From Vanessa cardui (Eukaryota > Arthropoda > Insecta > Lepidoptera > Nymphalidae), in contig NC_061151.1 of the NCBI RefSeq assembly GCF_905220365.1, forward strand, positions 2,040,197 to 2,104,196: a stretch of 64,000 nucleotides of DNA, in the 5' to 3' direction. Both the position numbers and the translations under genes were made by a program. Below are positions 34,602 through 45,972 of the stretch, piece after piece. Position 1 is the stretch's first letter; each line of letters opens with the position of its first letter. The notes beneath the pieces were generated by a model. That model was given only the letters and a program-made list of their open reading frames with translations. It had not been told where the DNA came from and did no database searches.

Positions 34602-37600
34602 ATGTTGAGGGTTATCGAAGAGATACAAGAAGAAGCGCAAGCAAATAATGATGCGATTAGGAAAGCAATATCAAGTGGAAACTCCTTGGTGGCGAAGTTT
34701 TACGACGATGCCGTCGTGTTCATGACTGGTGGTTCGGGGTTTGTTGGGAAGCACATGATCGAGAAAATCTTCAGGTGCGTATAGTCTGGTACTATTAATG
34801 TATTTCCTCTTTACTTGACTGTTTGTTTTGGTGGTAAGCCATAAGTGTAAAGAGTTATGTTGTCTTAAATTTTGGCGATTATTACACATTGAAATAAAAC
34901 TGGTTTTAACGGTAGACTGACTAGTCTACCCGTGACCACGAACGCTGTAAAGTGCTCGAAATGTCGGGATGTTAAAAATAATTAATATACGCGATTCAAA
35001 TCCGTTAAAACCAGCTTTATTTCAATGTATAGAGTTAATGAGTCTTTTTTGACACTATATATGGCTTCGGGACAGGATACGAGAATACCATCAAATTGTC
35101 TCTGTGGCTAATTTCAAACGTTGCGTTTGTATGCCAAAGGCAATTTTGTGTGCAATATATTTCATGTGAAACAGATAAAAAAAACAAAAATACTTACTTT
35201 TTTAAATGTATATTTGCTCAAATGTGTCATTTTCATTTTTAGATCGACGAATGTAAAAAAAATATACATGTTGCTGCGAGTTAAGAAGGGAAAAACCGTC
35301 CAAGAAAGAATTAAAGCCGTTTTGAAAGATCCGGTACGTTGAAATTGTAATAATCTAAATATATATAACCGAAAGACGTCTGACTGACTCAGTGATCTAT
35401 CAACGCCCAGCCTAAACCACTGGACATACTGGACTACAGTTTGGCATGTAGTTAATTGTTATGACGTAGGCATCCGCAAAGAAAGGATTTTGATAAATTC
35501 CACCCCTAAAATAGGGGATGAAAGTTTGCAAAAATCTCCTTAGATTTTCAACTGATTGAATTGAAATTAAAGATTGGATTGTACTATGATCCCTTATTTT
35601 ATCTTCCAAAATATACATAAGATATTCCAAGAAAGGACATAGGCTACTTTTTGTCTAAAACATGATAATCAACACTCTAAAATGCGAGCGCAGCCGCGGG
35701 CGACTATTAGTTTTCTATAATTTGTTTCGGATATGCCAATGAGTAAATTGTCTATTTTTTCGCTTAATATCTTCGATTAATTGATATTTACATAATTACG
35801 CTTTTAGCGTATTATGAGACACATAAGCGTTACGATAATAAACAGTCGAATCAACTACAGAACGACACAAGTTAGATGTAGCATCGGCAAAATTCGTAAA
35901 ACCGATCACATCCGAATTGAGTACGCTATCCCAAATTATCAATATTTATTTTTTATATAAATATGATCTTTACACAAACGTAATAACTTGTAAAATCACA
36001 TGGCCCAATATATTCGTCAATTTGATACGTCGATTTACATGCACTTGCTTTCTCGGGTTGAACTGACGCGAGAATCTATAGCGACGAATAGCGTCGAATG
36101 GTGCGATAGGGAGCTATTTCTATTGGTTGTGTAAATCGGCAGTAATCGGTTTTACGAATTTTGCCGATGCTACATCTATTTTGTGTAGCATTATACTTGT
36201 TTAATGACGCGAAAAGTTATAATATTTATTACGTTAATTTTAAAAAAGAATGTTTTTCATTGTAGCTCTTCGAAGACCTTCTTCAAGAACAACCGAACTT
36301 TGTGGACAAACTCGTAGTTATAGAAGGTGACTCCAGCAAAGATGACCTCGGCATTGATGAGAAGAATTGGGCGAGGCTGACTGATGAGGTAATGAGATGA
36401 TATTTAATCTGCCAATGTTTTGCATTCAACGGTCAAAAATTAATAAAAAATGTCCTACTGTAAAATGTCCTATCCTTGGGCTGAAACTGTTGTCTGTAAA
36501 ATGTCCTACTCTGGGGCTGAAACTAATATCTTAAACTATATCTTTTTGAGCTGACATTATGTCTGTAAAATGTCCTACTCTTGGGCTGAAACTAATATCT
36601 GTTAAATGTACCACTTTTGAGCTGCAACTATGTCTGTAAAATATCCTACTCTTGGGCTGAAACTAATATCTGTAAAATGTCCTACTTTTGGGCTGGAAAC
36701 TAAGGCACCTCTCCTTTGAGGAGCAAGTTTGAAAGCAAACTTGAACTCCAAGACATTACTTTTTTTACCTGAATATGACAACCAACATCCTAAAACGCGG
36801 GCGATGCCGAGGGCGACTACTAGTTATAATATAAATTCATATATCTAAGTAACCTCAACTTCTATTAGTGTTTCCGTGTCAAATTTAGTTTTATAACCAG
36901 TATATTCGTTTAATTTTATGTTATTGTTTTAGGTCAACATAATATTCCACGCTGCGGCTTCACTAAATTTCCGCGAAACTCTAAAAATGGCGACTTTTAC
37001 AAACATCAAAGGAACCAGAGAAGTGCTGAAATTAGCTAAAGCTTGCAAACACTTGAAGTTAGTTAATGTTTTTATTATTGTATACATAAGATTAATGATA
37101 TGCATTCAAATCTATTAAAGTTAGGGCTTATTATTAGTGCTGTAAGAAACATTAACCATTCCTTACATCGTCAATGTGCCACCAGCCATGGAAACTGAGA
37201 TGGTATGTCTCTCGTACCTGTAGTTACAGTGGCTCACTCACCCTTCAAACCGGAACACAACAATACCAAGTACTGTTGTTTGGCGGTAGAACATCTGGTG
37301 TGTTGGTGGTACCTACCCACTTATGTGTATGTACTTTATTTCACATTATGATACTTATTCACTGCTGGACTAAGGCCTCCTCTCCCTTTTAGAAGAAGGT
37401 TTGGAACATATTCCACTACGCTGTTCCAACGCGGGTTGGTGGAATACATACGTGGCAGAATTTCTATATAATTAGACACATGCAGGTTTCATTACAATAT
37501 TTTCATTCACCGCCGTGTACGAGAGAGAGATTATATACACAAATTAAGAACATGAATATTAAGTAGTACCTAGGTTTGAGCCCGTAATCATCGGTTAACA

Positions 37601-40600
37601 TCCATTCGATCTGACCACTGCGCCATCTCGGCTCTCATATTAATTATACGTTTCCAGGTCGATCGTTCACGTCTCCACAGCGTATACACACGCAACAAGG
37701 GATCGTATCAACAAGGATGTAAATGAAGATTTCTACGAGAGTCCTATACCCCCAGCAACAATGATACAACTTGCTGAAAATGTTGATGATGAAAAACTGG
37801 ATGCCATGTTTGAACCGTAAGTGATCATATAAAACTACCACTTGCTAAATTAGGGAAATTAATTAATTTTAGTTTTTCATTACAATAATTCTTATTTAGA
37901 TCAATCTGCTCAGCATCCCTGCAACCCCAGACTATTTTATTAATAGCTATATTTTTAGGCGACTTTAAGCCAGAACGATCTAAGCCAAATCTACAGTAGA
38001 TCTCTTGGGGATAGTGAAGCTAAAATAAAATGAATTGAAATATGTATTACATCTTCTGTTAGAGCTTCTGATAGTGTTATATTTGGTGATATCATAGTTA
38101 CTTATAAAGAAATGTTAAATACAGGAAACGAATGTGAATTGAAGATATGTCATGTCATTGAATCTTAAAAACTGATTCTGCTGAAGCATTTGTTCACTTA
38201 CTTCAACTCAAAAAATGTTAGTCATGTCAAACCAGTTATGGGTTTGTTTGAAGTTTCATAAGTGATGGCAGTTAGTCTATTATTATATTTATATTTTTAT
38301 CTATTCTTAAGGTTTTTGGTACAACGACCGAACTCTTACGCCATCACAAAAGCAGTCGCTGAAGAACTCGTCAGGGTGATGGGAGAAGGCTTGCCTATTT
38401 GCATCGTTCGACCAGCAATCGGTAATAATACATAATACATAAACCAATAGTTTAAATATTAAATTATAATAAACCGGGGCCTCGGAGTTGTGTACCCATG
38501 TAAATCGGTGTACACACTATTCGACGACGGAGGTCGTCATTTCAATGGCAGGTGTGAAATAAATAAACCAAGCTGTCCTTTATTTGATCGAGAACTAAAA
38601 TGGACTATGGTATTCATTATGAAAAATTAGTATTTCGAATATCAGAGTTATAATTGGATTTAAAATACAAGCATTGTTTCATATCTACAAATATAAAAAT
38701 CAAGTACTGTTCATATTGTATGAGCAGATCTATTCGCTAAACGTGTGGGGTTTGAAAATCCAAAGTTTATTTATCTCAACTCGTTCTGATATTGGAATAA
38801 TAAAAACACTGATTGGTCATCAATTCCTTTCATAGCTTTCTTTCTATGTAAGGTAATCGCTTGAAAACAAAGTACCTATTATTGGAAAATATTCTCAAGT
38901 GAATGTCTTAAAACTTTAGATTGGATCCGAGGTTGAAAATTATCCTTTATTAGTTTTACAGAATGACAGGAAATACGATACATTTATCCCAAAAAGTTAT
39001 ATAATAATCGTGCACTAGCTGCTAATTAGTATACGAATTATGTAATTGGGCATATCCCTAACCATTAAAAAAAAACCATGCTTCTTCTTCCAGTGATATC
39101 CGCGTACAGGGAACCAACACTCGGATGGGTTGACGTCCAAAACGTGTACGGACCAAGCGGGGTGAGTGACGTCATTGATAAAAAAAGATAAATAAGAGCT
39201 GATGGCTTTAGGTGGATCGATTCGAAAATAATTCTTATACATTATACTTGTTGGTATAATGTATATAATATGTAATGCTTGGTGAAAGCCCGTCTGGGTA
39301 GGTTAAAAAGGATAAAAAGGCTGAGTGAGCCAGTGTAACTACAGGGACATAATATCCCAGGGTTGGTGGCGCATTGGCGATGAAAGGACTGGTTCATGTT
39401 TTTTACAGCGCCATTGTATATGGAAGGTGGTGACCACTTACTATCAGGTGGCCCATACGCTCGTCCGCAAACTAATAGCATAACAAATGAATAACATAAA
39501 AAACGGGTACTACATAATTGACTTAGATTTCAGGGATGACAAAGTTGAAAATTATCATGAATGTTGGTAATTGTAAGTTTTATTTGATGGAGAAGGTTTC
39601 AACTATTATCCATATTATTTTTAATCGCTGTTAGATGGCGCTATAACACATCAGCGTCTTTATCGTTCAACAGATGATGACAAATACACAGACAGAATAA
39701 TGTCTGCTAGGTTTTGCTGTGCAACTTGAAGTAGAATTTATAAAGCTAATGTCGACTATTATAATTGTCCAAAATTTTTTTATCTATATGCTCGATTTTG
39801 GGGATGTAAGGGGGCGCAAACTACACCTTAGTGCCCCAAGCCAACCTCACCTGCCCGTGGTGCATCCTGCCGACCAGCAAACGAGGCTCTGGCGACCGAC
39901 TGATGGCGGTATAACCATAAACATAATAGGCGTAGCTAAATACCACAGGCCGGTGACGGGCAGCAGCGTCACCGGTGCGAGAAGCTACGCCCTGCGATCG
40001 CCAACCCGCCTGCCCAGCGTGGCGATTATGGGCACAACCTCCACATACAGCACACACGCAAGCCACGGCCCCCAGTTCCCGGCAGCCCCGCTATTCCTCG
40101 TCATGGTGGCGACGATGGTAACGGCGGGACGGGGGGTGCTAAGAATCACCGGGCTACGGGAGGCCACCACAACCGACTGACCCTTGCGACGTACAACGGA
40201 CGCACGCTACGGCTTGACTCGCATCTAGCGCAACTTGAGGTAGAACTTGGGAAAATTAGGTGGCACATATTAGGGCTATGTGAAGTCCGTAGAGAGGGAG
40301 AGGACACCGTAACCCTCGAATCAGGCCACCTAATGTACTTCCGAGAGGGTGACCAACAATCCCAAGGTGGCGTTGGGTTTCTGGTAAATAAGTCCCTAGT
40401 TGACAACGTGGTGGAAATCTCCAGTGTGTCGAACAGGGTAACGTACCTCATTATAAAGCTCACCGAGAGGTACAGCCTCAAGGTGGTGCAAGCGTACGCA
40501 CCGACCTCGACACACTCGGACGATGAAGTGGAAGAATTATTCGATGACATATCGAGGGCCCTCCACTTCACCACGAAAACCCACTACAACGTTGTCATGG

Positions 40601-43600
40601 GGGACTTCAACGCTAAAGTGGGAGTACAGAACTGCAGCGAATCGGTAGTAGGACCCCATGGACTTGGAAGCAGGAATCATAGGGGGCAAATGCTTGTCAA
40701 CTTCCTCGAACGGGAGGGGCTCTTCTTGATGAACTCCTTCTTCAAGAAGCAGCCGCAAAGGAAGTGGACGTGGCAAAGCCCCGACACTATGACGAAAAAC
40801 GAGATCGACTTCATAATGACGGACAAGAGGCATATATTCAGAGACGTCTCAGTGATTAACAGGTTCAATACCGGTAGTGATCATCGACTCCTCCGAGGCT
40901 CTCTGAATATCAATTTTAAGGCCGAGCGCGCCCGTCTGATGAAGTCCACGCTCCGACCAAAGCTGCTCCAAACCATTGCGGGATCTGAAACATTCCAGTC
41001 AATCCTGGAGAACCGATTCGCTGCCGTGGAAACCACAACGGACGTAAACCAGAACCTCGAAAATGTAGTTCGAATTCTCAGGGAAGAAGGCACGAGATAT
41101 TGTGGCATGCAGCGTAAGGGCAGGAAGTCGAACCTTTCGGAAGAGACTTTGGGGCTCATGAAGAAACGACGTGAAAACCCACCTGTCACTTCGTCAGAGA
41201 AACGGCAATTAAACCAAGAGATCAGCAGGCGCGTACGACACGACCTCCGGTGCTCCAATACTCTTGCAATAAAAAGAGCTATTGAGCAGAATCGGGGGTC
41301 TAAGGTGTTCGTACAATCTCTTGGAAGGAGCCACCTGACGAAGTTGACCACAGCAAGTGGAGAAGTCGTTTCTTCTAAGCCGGCAGTACTTTCGGAAGTA
41401 GAGGACTTCTACGGCCGGTTATACGCATCGCATGCATCTCGACCTGATCCCGAAAATGAGGATCCTAGAGCTACATTAACACGCCATTTCTCCGAAGACC
41501 TGCCTGAAGTCAGTATTGGCGAAATCGAGACTGCTCTTGGACAGCTTAAAAATGGAAAAGCCCCTGGAGAGGACGGCGTTACCACAGAGCTATTAAAAGC
41601 GGGAGGTAAACCGGTACTTAGGGAACTTCAGACGCTTTTTAACTCTGTCCTCTTCGAAGGGAGAACTCCGGAGGCGTGGAGTAGGAGTGTGGTCGTCCTG
41701 TTCTTCAAAAAGGGAGACAAAACCCTGCTGAAGAACTATCGTCCCATATCCCTACTGAGCCATGTCTATAAGCTGTTTTCAAGAGTGATCACGAACCGTC
41801 TTGCGCGAAGATTCGACGAATTCCAACCCCCGGAGCAGGCCGGGTTTCGGACCGGATACGGCACCATAGACCACATCCATACAGTGCGGCAGATTATACA
41901 GAAGTCCCATGAGTATAATCGGCCCCTGTGTCTTGCATTCGTGGACTATGAGAAGGCCTTTGACTCGGTTGAAATCTGGGCTGTTCTGGAGTCCCTGCAG
42001 CGTTGCCAAGTTGATTGGCGATACATCCAAGTGATGAGATGTCTCTACGAAGCTGCCACCATGTCCGTCCGAGTACAAAATCAGCAAACAAATCCCATAC
42101 CATTGCATCGAGGAGTGAGACAAGGGGACGTTATTTCCCCCAAATTGTTCACTAATGCAATGGAGGATATGTTCAAGACGCTGAACTGGAAAGGACGTGG
42201 CATTAACATCAATGGCGAATACATCTCTCACTTGAGATTCGCAGACGACATCGTCATCGTGGCAGAAACGCTGCAGGACCTACAACAAATGCTGAACGAG
42301 CTGGCTGATTCTTCTATGCGTATCGGCCTACGGATGAACTTGGATAAAACCAAGGTCATGTTCAATGAACATGTTCTACCGGAACCGACTACGATACACG
42401 GTACCGTTCTCGAAGTTGTTCAAAAATATGTCTACCTCGGGCAGACTCTGCGATTAGGTAGAAACAATCTTGAGGACGAGGTGAATAGAAGAATTCAGCT
42501 GGGTTGGGCAGCGTTTGGGAAGTTACGTCGAATCCTAACATCGTCGATCCCACAGTGCCTTAAGACGAAAGTCTTCAATCAGTGCGTCCTACCCGTCATG
42601 ACATACGGAGCCGAAACGTGGACACTCACGACAAGGCTGGTCCACCAACTTAAAGTCGCTCAGCGTGCTATGGAAAGGGCTATGCTCGGCGTTTCTTTGA
42701 GGGATCGCATCAGAAATGAGGTTATCCGTCAAAGAACCAAAGTCATCGACATAGCCCACCGGATTAGTAAGCTGAAGTGGCAGTGGGCTGGTCATATTTG
42801 TCGTAGAACCGACAACCGTTGGGGAAAACGTGTTCTAGAGTGGAGACCGCGTCTCGGCAAACGTAGTGTAGGACGTCCTCAGGCACGGTGGAGTGACGAT
42901 ATACGCAAGGCGGCAGGCAGGAGCTGGATGTGAGTAGCCGGAGAAAGATCACAGTGGCGTGCACTGGGAGAGGCCTATGTCCAACAGTGGACAAAAATAG
43001 GCTGTTGATGATGATTGATGATGATGATGCTCGATTTTAATTCACCATCAAAATATTTTTAGGTGAATATATAATGAGCGATCTTAGATCTTTTTTTGAT
43101 ATATATAGGCGAACGAACCTGATGGTAAGTCACCACCACCATAGACAATGGGGCTGATAGAAAGAATAACCATGTGTTACATCACCACTGATGGGAACTA
43201 AAATGTTAGGTACAAAAAATTACAGGGAAATCCCCTGATTTTCTCATACCTGTAAAGCCCAAAGTGAAACATTTACAACCGTTATCATTATACCATTTTT
43301 AATTCTTTTAGATGATTCTTGGAGTTGGCTTAGGCGTGATGCGCACAGTATTAGCGGATAACGTTAACATCGATTTCGTTCCTGTGGACATCGTCAGCAA
43401 TGCTATAATAACAGCAGCGATGGAAACACACGACAGATATAGCAGAGGACACCAAAAGCCAAATATATATACCGTTAGTTGCAAAAGAAGTCCACTGACT
43501 TTATGTAAGTATTGTATAAAGCGATTTATGTCATAATACTGAATTTCATCATATAAGTTTATATCTATACGGATGTGATGGGCCAGAAAAGGGATGAATG

Positions 43601-45830
43601 AAAGACAACTGCATGTAGAGGAGATAAGAATATTGAGATTTGTGATTGTTACGCGAATGGATAGGCTAAAGAATGAGTACATGAGAGGATGTCTTGAAAG
43701 TGACACCGATATTCAAGAAATTCTGCGGAAGCCGGATATCATGGTAAGGGCATGATATGCTTTGCCGGCGGTTTTTCCGAACTGGTACGACATGGGAACT
43801 TTCAAGAAAAGAGCGTACTCTTTTCTTAAAGGCCGGCAACGCACCTGCAAGCCCCCTGGTGCTGCAGATGTCCATGGGCGGTGGTAGTCACTTACCATCA
43901 GGTGAGCCTCCAGCTCGTTTGCCACCTATCACATAAAAAAAATGGATAGATTCTGTGAAAGATGATATAGTATGATTATGTTACATGTGAGATGAAGTCA
44001 GATAGGGAAGTATGGAAGAGAAACATTTGCTGCGCCTATCCTAAGTAAAATTGGTATAAGGACAGGATATACCCTTTACAATCGTACTCATACACATGTG
44101 TCATACAGATGTGAGTGTAACCATTCTAAGTTCGTATTAAAAGTATTATGTGGATTAGTTTAATTAGTTCAACTTTTTCGGCGTGTATTTTAAATTATAA
44201 TTATGATATGAGACGAGGGCAGTGTTTTGACACACTAGGGCCCTTGGGGAACCATTATCAATAAGGTTTCTTACCACCATCACGACTAATTTCATAAGAC
44301 TCAATAAGCAGCAAGAATGTCGATGGTGGCGAGAACCCTTTTAATTGTTTTATTATTAGAACCTTGGCGGTAAAGCCTACTTGAATTCCGTAGATAAGAG
44401 AGACTAAGTAAACTGACACAGTCCACTCCCTTTCTTCTAAAATACACTAACAATAAGAGTGACGTTAGTTAATAGAGCCGAGATGGCCCCGTAGTGAGAA
44501 TCCGTGTATCTTAACCGATGATTGCGGGTTCAAACCCAGGCAAGCACCACTGAATATACATGTGCTTTATTAATTAGTGTTTATAACTCATCTCCTTCTC
44601 GACGGTGAAGGAAAACATCGTGAGGAAATCTGCATGTGTCAAATTTATATATATTTTATTTGTATTTCACCAACCCGCATTGGAACAGCGTTGTCGAATA
44701 TGTTCCAAACCCTTAGCCCAGCAGTGTAAATTTACAGGCTGTTGTTCTTGCTGTTGTTGTTAGTTAATTGCATTGTTTGCCGCTGTAATTGGCAAAACAC
44801 ACACGATATGGGCGATTCTGGCCATTTATCATCAGATGGCCTATTGATATTAGTATTTACGGAAAATTGAATCTTCCTACGTAAATTTTAAAGTATACTT
44901 TCCATGTTACAGGGGAACTATGTCATGTTGTGGATAATGAAGCAAGAGCCCTTATACCACCACATGCGTTATGGTATTGCAGTGTACTGGTCACCCCATA
45001 CAAGTGGTTCCATTTCCTGCTAACAGTGATATTCCATTACATTCCTGCGATTATAATTGATGGATGTTGTTTGTTGGTCGGACAAAAAGCAAGGTATTAT
45101 TAACATATTTGTACAAGTTAGCTCATTTACTTGGTGGTAGAGCTTTGTGCAAGCCCGTCGGGGTAGGTACCACCCACACATTAGTTATTCTTCCGACAAA
45201 TTACAGTACTCAGTATTGTTATATTCCGGTTTGAAGGGTGAGTGAGCCAGTGTAAATACAGGCACAAGGGACATAACATCTTCGTCCCCAAGGTTCGTGG
45301 TACATTGACGATGTAAAGAATAGTTAATATCTCTTACAGCGTCATTGTCTATGGGTGATGGGGACCACTAACCATCAGGTGGCCCATATGCTCGTACGCC
45401 AACCTATACCATAAAAAAATGTATTTTTTTTTTAATTTTCAGGTTATTAAAGGTATACAAATTAGCGGGAACGCTTACGTCAGTTCTATCGTTTTATTTA
45501 AACAACGGATGGAACTTCCACGATGAGAACACGCGGCATCTCCACAATAGCTTATCCGAAACGGACAAAGTGATCTACAATTGTGATATGTCATCTGTTC
45601 ACATGAAAGAATTGATATTAATATGGTCTTATGGTATCGCGAGGTTTATCGTGAAAGATGACATGAAGAATAGAGATTACGCCATGAAGAAACAGGCTGT
45701 GCTGAGGATCGTACATTATATATTTTTGCCGTTGTACTTGTTCGGTTTATATAAGCTAAGTTCTGCTGTTATCATGTTTGTATACTTTGTTATCGTTATG
45801 TTCTGTAAATATATGATGGCGTTGTTTTAA
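34602..45830 (+). CDS. Fatty acyl-CoA reductase A
   Basis: Ten exons: 34602-34774, 35243-35333, 36266-36388, 36933-37057, 37658-37816, 38312-38421, 39094-39161, 43312-43504, 44913-45093, 45443-45830. Total 1611 nt, 536 residues, the usual FAR size. The N-terminal Rossmann domain has the NAD(P)H motif TGGSGFVG at residues 42-49, then FHAAASLNFRETL, VSTAYTHA, and the active-site YxxxK as Y233/K237 (NSYAITKAV). The C-terminal half (from exon 9) is the 'sterile' domain and ends in a hydrophobic segment, suggesting ER or peroxisomal membrane attachment. FARs use two NADPH to reduce fatty acyl-CoA to a fatty alcohol for waxes, cuticular lipids or pheromones. An intron acceptor lies just before the ATG (AG at 34597-34598), so an upstream non-coding exon exists. 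Intron 7 carries a full RTE-like retrotransposon; intron 8 carries an older LINE end. Chain length and tissue role cannot be told. Confidence 0.95.
34885..35029. mobile_element. Foldback MITE (TGAAATAAAACT family)
   Basis: Begins acattgaaataaaactgg and ends ccagctttatttcaatgt, perfect or near-perfect inverted ends. The middle gtctacccgtgaccacgaac matches the copy at 14110-14284 in inverse. In intron 1 of reductase A. Confidence 0.75.
35340..35712 (+). mobile_element. Helitron-like element in reductase A intron 2
   Basis: From ataaccgaaagacgtctgac to gcgagcgcagccgcgggcga and ctattagt. The longest uninterrupted copy of this family in the window. Confidence 0.5.
35858..36205. mobile_element. 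MITE family E copy
   Basis: Left end gaacgacacaagttagatg and agcatcggcaaaattcg; right end gccgatgctacatct and ttgtgtagcattatact. Near full length, in intron 2 of reductase A; intron 2 of B lacks it. Confidence 0.72.
36440..36750 (-). repeat. Minisatellite resembling an amplified SINE end
   Basis: Tandem units of 35-40 bp with core ctgtaaaatgtcctactctt and ggctgaaactaatat, in two alternating variants (the second with gagctgcaactatgtc). The core aligns with the SINE-A terminal segment ctgtaaatttcccactgctg. The array runs into recognisable SINE-A sequence (cctctcctttgaggag) at about 36715. In intron 3 of reductase A. Confidence 0.65.
37127..37322 (-). repeat. Repeat C partial copy
   Basis: gtgctgtaagaaacattaac to gtgttggtggtacctaccc, next to a SINE-A in reductase A intron 4. 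Confidence 0.7.
37342..37635 (-). repeat. SINE-A in reductase A intron 4
   Basis: Minus copy, ttcactgctggactaaggcc to gatctgaccactgcgccatc. It ends about 20 bp before the exon 5 acceptor at 37656-37657. Confidence 0.75.
38470..38542 (-). repeat. SINE-B head fragment
   Basis: ggggcctcggagttgtgtac to cgacgacggaggtcgtc; reductase A intron 6. Confidence 0.6.
39283..39480 (+). repeat. Repeat C copy, internally deleted
   Basis: gaaagcccgtctgggtaggt to tcaggtggcccatacgctcg; reductase A intron 7. Confidence 0.7.
39800..40180 (+). other. RTE 5' region with a second overlapping open frame
   Basis: A GC-rich leader. A frame different from pol is open from upstream of the element to 40178-40180 (ending LREATTTD) and overlaps the pol frame from 39940. 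It has no ATG near the element start. It could be a short ORF1 or simply a low-stop GC-rich leader. I favour the leader reading, with modest support. Confidence 0.45.
39940..42933 (+). CDS. RTE-like endonuclease-reverse transcriptase (pol)
   Basis: The frame is open from 39940 to the stop at 42931-42933, 997 codons. The first in-frame ATG is at 40333, but that start would remove the first endonuclease motif (TYNGR, about 40192) and CEVRR, so translation probably starts upstream by another route. The APE-type endonuclease shows GDFNAKVG and GSDHRLL. The reverse transcriptase shows YRPISLLSHVYK, FVDYEKAFDSV, GVRQGDVISPKLF and the catalytic FADD (LRFADDIVIVAE). The C-terminus has TYGAETWTLT and a long basic tail, typical of lepidopteran 'endonuclease-reverse transcriptase' proteins. 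No frameshift or internal stop was seen. Confidence 0.9.
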   Translation: MPQAGDGQQRHRCEKLRPAIANPPAQRGDYGHNLHIQHTRKPRPPVPGSPAIPRHGGDDGNGGTGGAKNHRATGGHHNRLTLATYNGRTLRLDSHLAQLEVELGKIRWHILGLCEVRREGEDTVTLESGHLMYFREGDQQSQGGVGFLVNKSLVDNVVEISSVSNRVTYLIIKLTERYSLKVVQAYAPTSTHSDDEVEELFDDISRALHFTTKTHYNVVMGDFNAKVGVQNCSESVVGPHGLGSRNHRGQMLVNFLEREGLFLMNSFFKKQPQRKWTWQSPDTMTKNEIDFIMTDKRHIFRDVSVINRFNTGSDHRLLRGSLNINFKAERARLMKSTLRPKLLQTIAGSETFQSILENRFAAVETTTDVNQNLENVVRILREEGTRYCGMQRKGRKSNLSEETLGLMKKRRENPPVTSSEKRQLNQEISRRVRHDLRCSNTLAIKRAIEQNRGSKVFVQSLGRSHLTKLTTASGEVVSSKPAVLSEVEDFYGRLYASHASRPDPENEDPRATLTRHFSEDLPEVSIGEIETALGQLKNGKAPGEDGVTTELLKAGGKPVLRELQTLFNSVLFEGRTPEAWSRSVVVLFFKKGDKTLLKNYRPISLLSHVYKLFSRVITNRLARRFDEFQPPEQAGFRTGYGTIDHIHTVRQIIQKSHEYNRPLCLAFVDYEKAFDSVEIWAVLESLQRCQVDWRYIQVMRCLYEAATMSVRVQNQQTNPIPLHRGVRQGDVISPKLFTNAMEDMFKTLNWKGRGININGEYISHLRFADDIVIVAETLQDLQQMLNELADSSMRIGLRMNLDKTKVMFNEHVLPEPTTIHGTVLEVVQKYVYLGQTLRLGRNNLEDEVNRRIQLGWAAFGKLRRILTSSIPQCLKTKVFNQCVLPVMTYGAETWTLTTRLVHQLKVAQRAMERAMLGVSLRDRIRNEVIRQRTKVIDIAHRISKLKWQWAGHICRRTDNRWGKRVLEWRPRLGKRSVGRPQARWSDDIRKAAGRSWM
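43095..43205 (-). repeat. Repeat C decayed fragment
   Basis: aacctgatggtaagtcacca to ccactgatgggaactaaaat; reductase A intron 7, just after the RTE copy. Confidence 0.5.
43575..44070 (+). pseudogene. RTE-type LINE C-terminal fragment, split by another repeat
   Basis: The frame MNERQLHVEEIRILRF with RMDRLKNEYMRG (to about 43700) matches the conserved C-terminus of lepidopteran RTE polyproteins. A second part near 43940 reads WIDSVKDDI and continues with stops. Between them (about 43740-43935) lies an unrelated interspersed repeat. It sits in intron 8 of reductase A and is absent from the matching intron of B. Confidence 0.6.
44474..44762 (+). repeat. SINE-A in reductase A intron 8
   Basis: Plus copy, agccgagatggccccgtagt to acaggctgttgttcttgctg and (GTT)n. 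Confidence 0.78.
45133..45418 (+). repeat. Repeat C copy
   Basis: ggtggtagagctttgtgcaa to gctcgtacgccaacctatac; fills most of reductase A intron 9 and ends about 25 bp before the last exon. Confidence 0.78.
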
Positions 45831-45920
45831 ATTGTGATTTTATGATGTGAAAAGATATTTATGTTACTGTTTATACTTATACCGTTCTCGAGCTAATTAC
45901 ACTTTAAAACCATATAAATG

Positions 45921-45926
45921 AATAAA
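45921..45926 (+). promoter_or_regulatory. Probable poly(A) signal of reductase A
   Basis: AATAAA 91 nt after the stop codon, the first canonical hexamer downstream. Confidence 0.6.
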
Positions 45927-45972
45927 TCTAATTCTAAGACGTTCTGTTAGTCGATGTCATGATAAAAAAACT

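Larger units (their letters stand above)
39800..43026 (+). mobile_element. Full-length RTE-like non-LTR retrotransposon
   Basis: The element is flanked by a perfect 12-bp direct repeat, atgctcgatttt, at 39788-39799 and 43027-43038. It has a GC-rich 5' region, one long endonuclease/reverse-transcriptase frame, a 3' untranslated region under 100 bp, and a TGATGA-type microsatellite tail (about 43005-43026) in place of poly(A), as is typical of RTE-clade elements. It lies in intron 7 of reductase A in the same orientation as the host gene. Intact coding and a clean target duplication suggest a recent insertion. Confidence 0.93.

Noticed and set aside
36440..36720. Possible CRISPR-like array
   Set aside because: Tandem units are contiguous with no unique spacers, lie in a eukaryotic intron and resemble a SINE end.
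40881..42231. Several minus-strand open frames of 60-156 aa
   Set aside because: All are antisense to the intact RTE reverse transcriptase and show no domain of their own.
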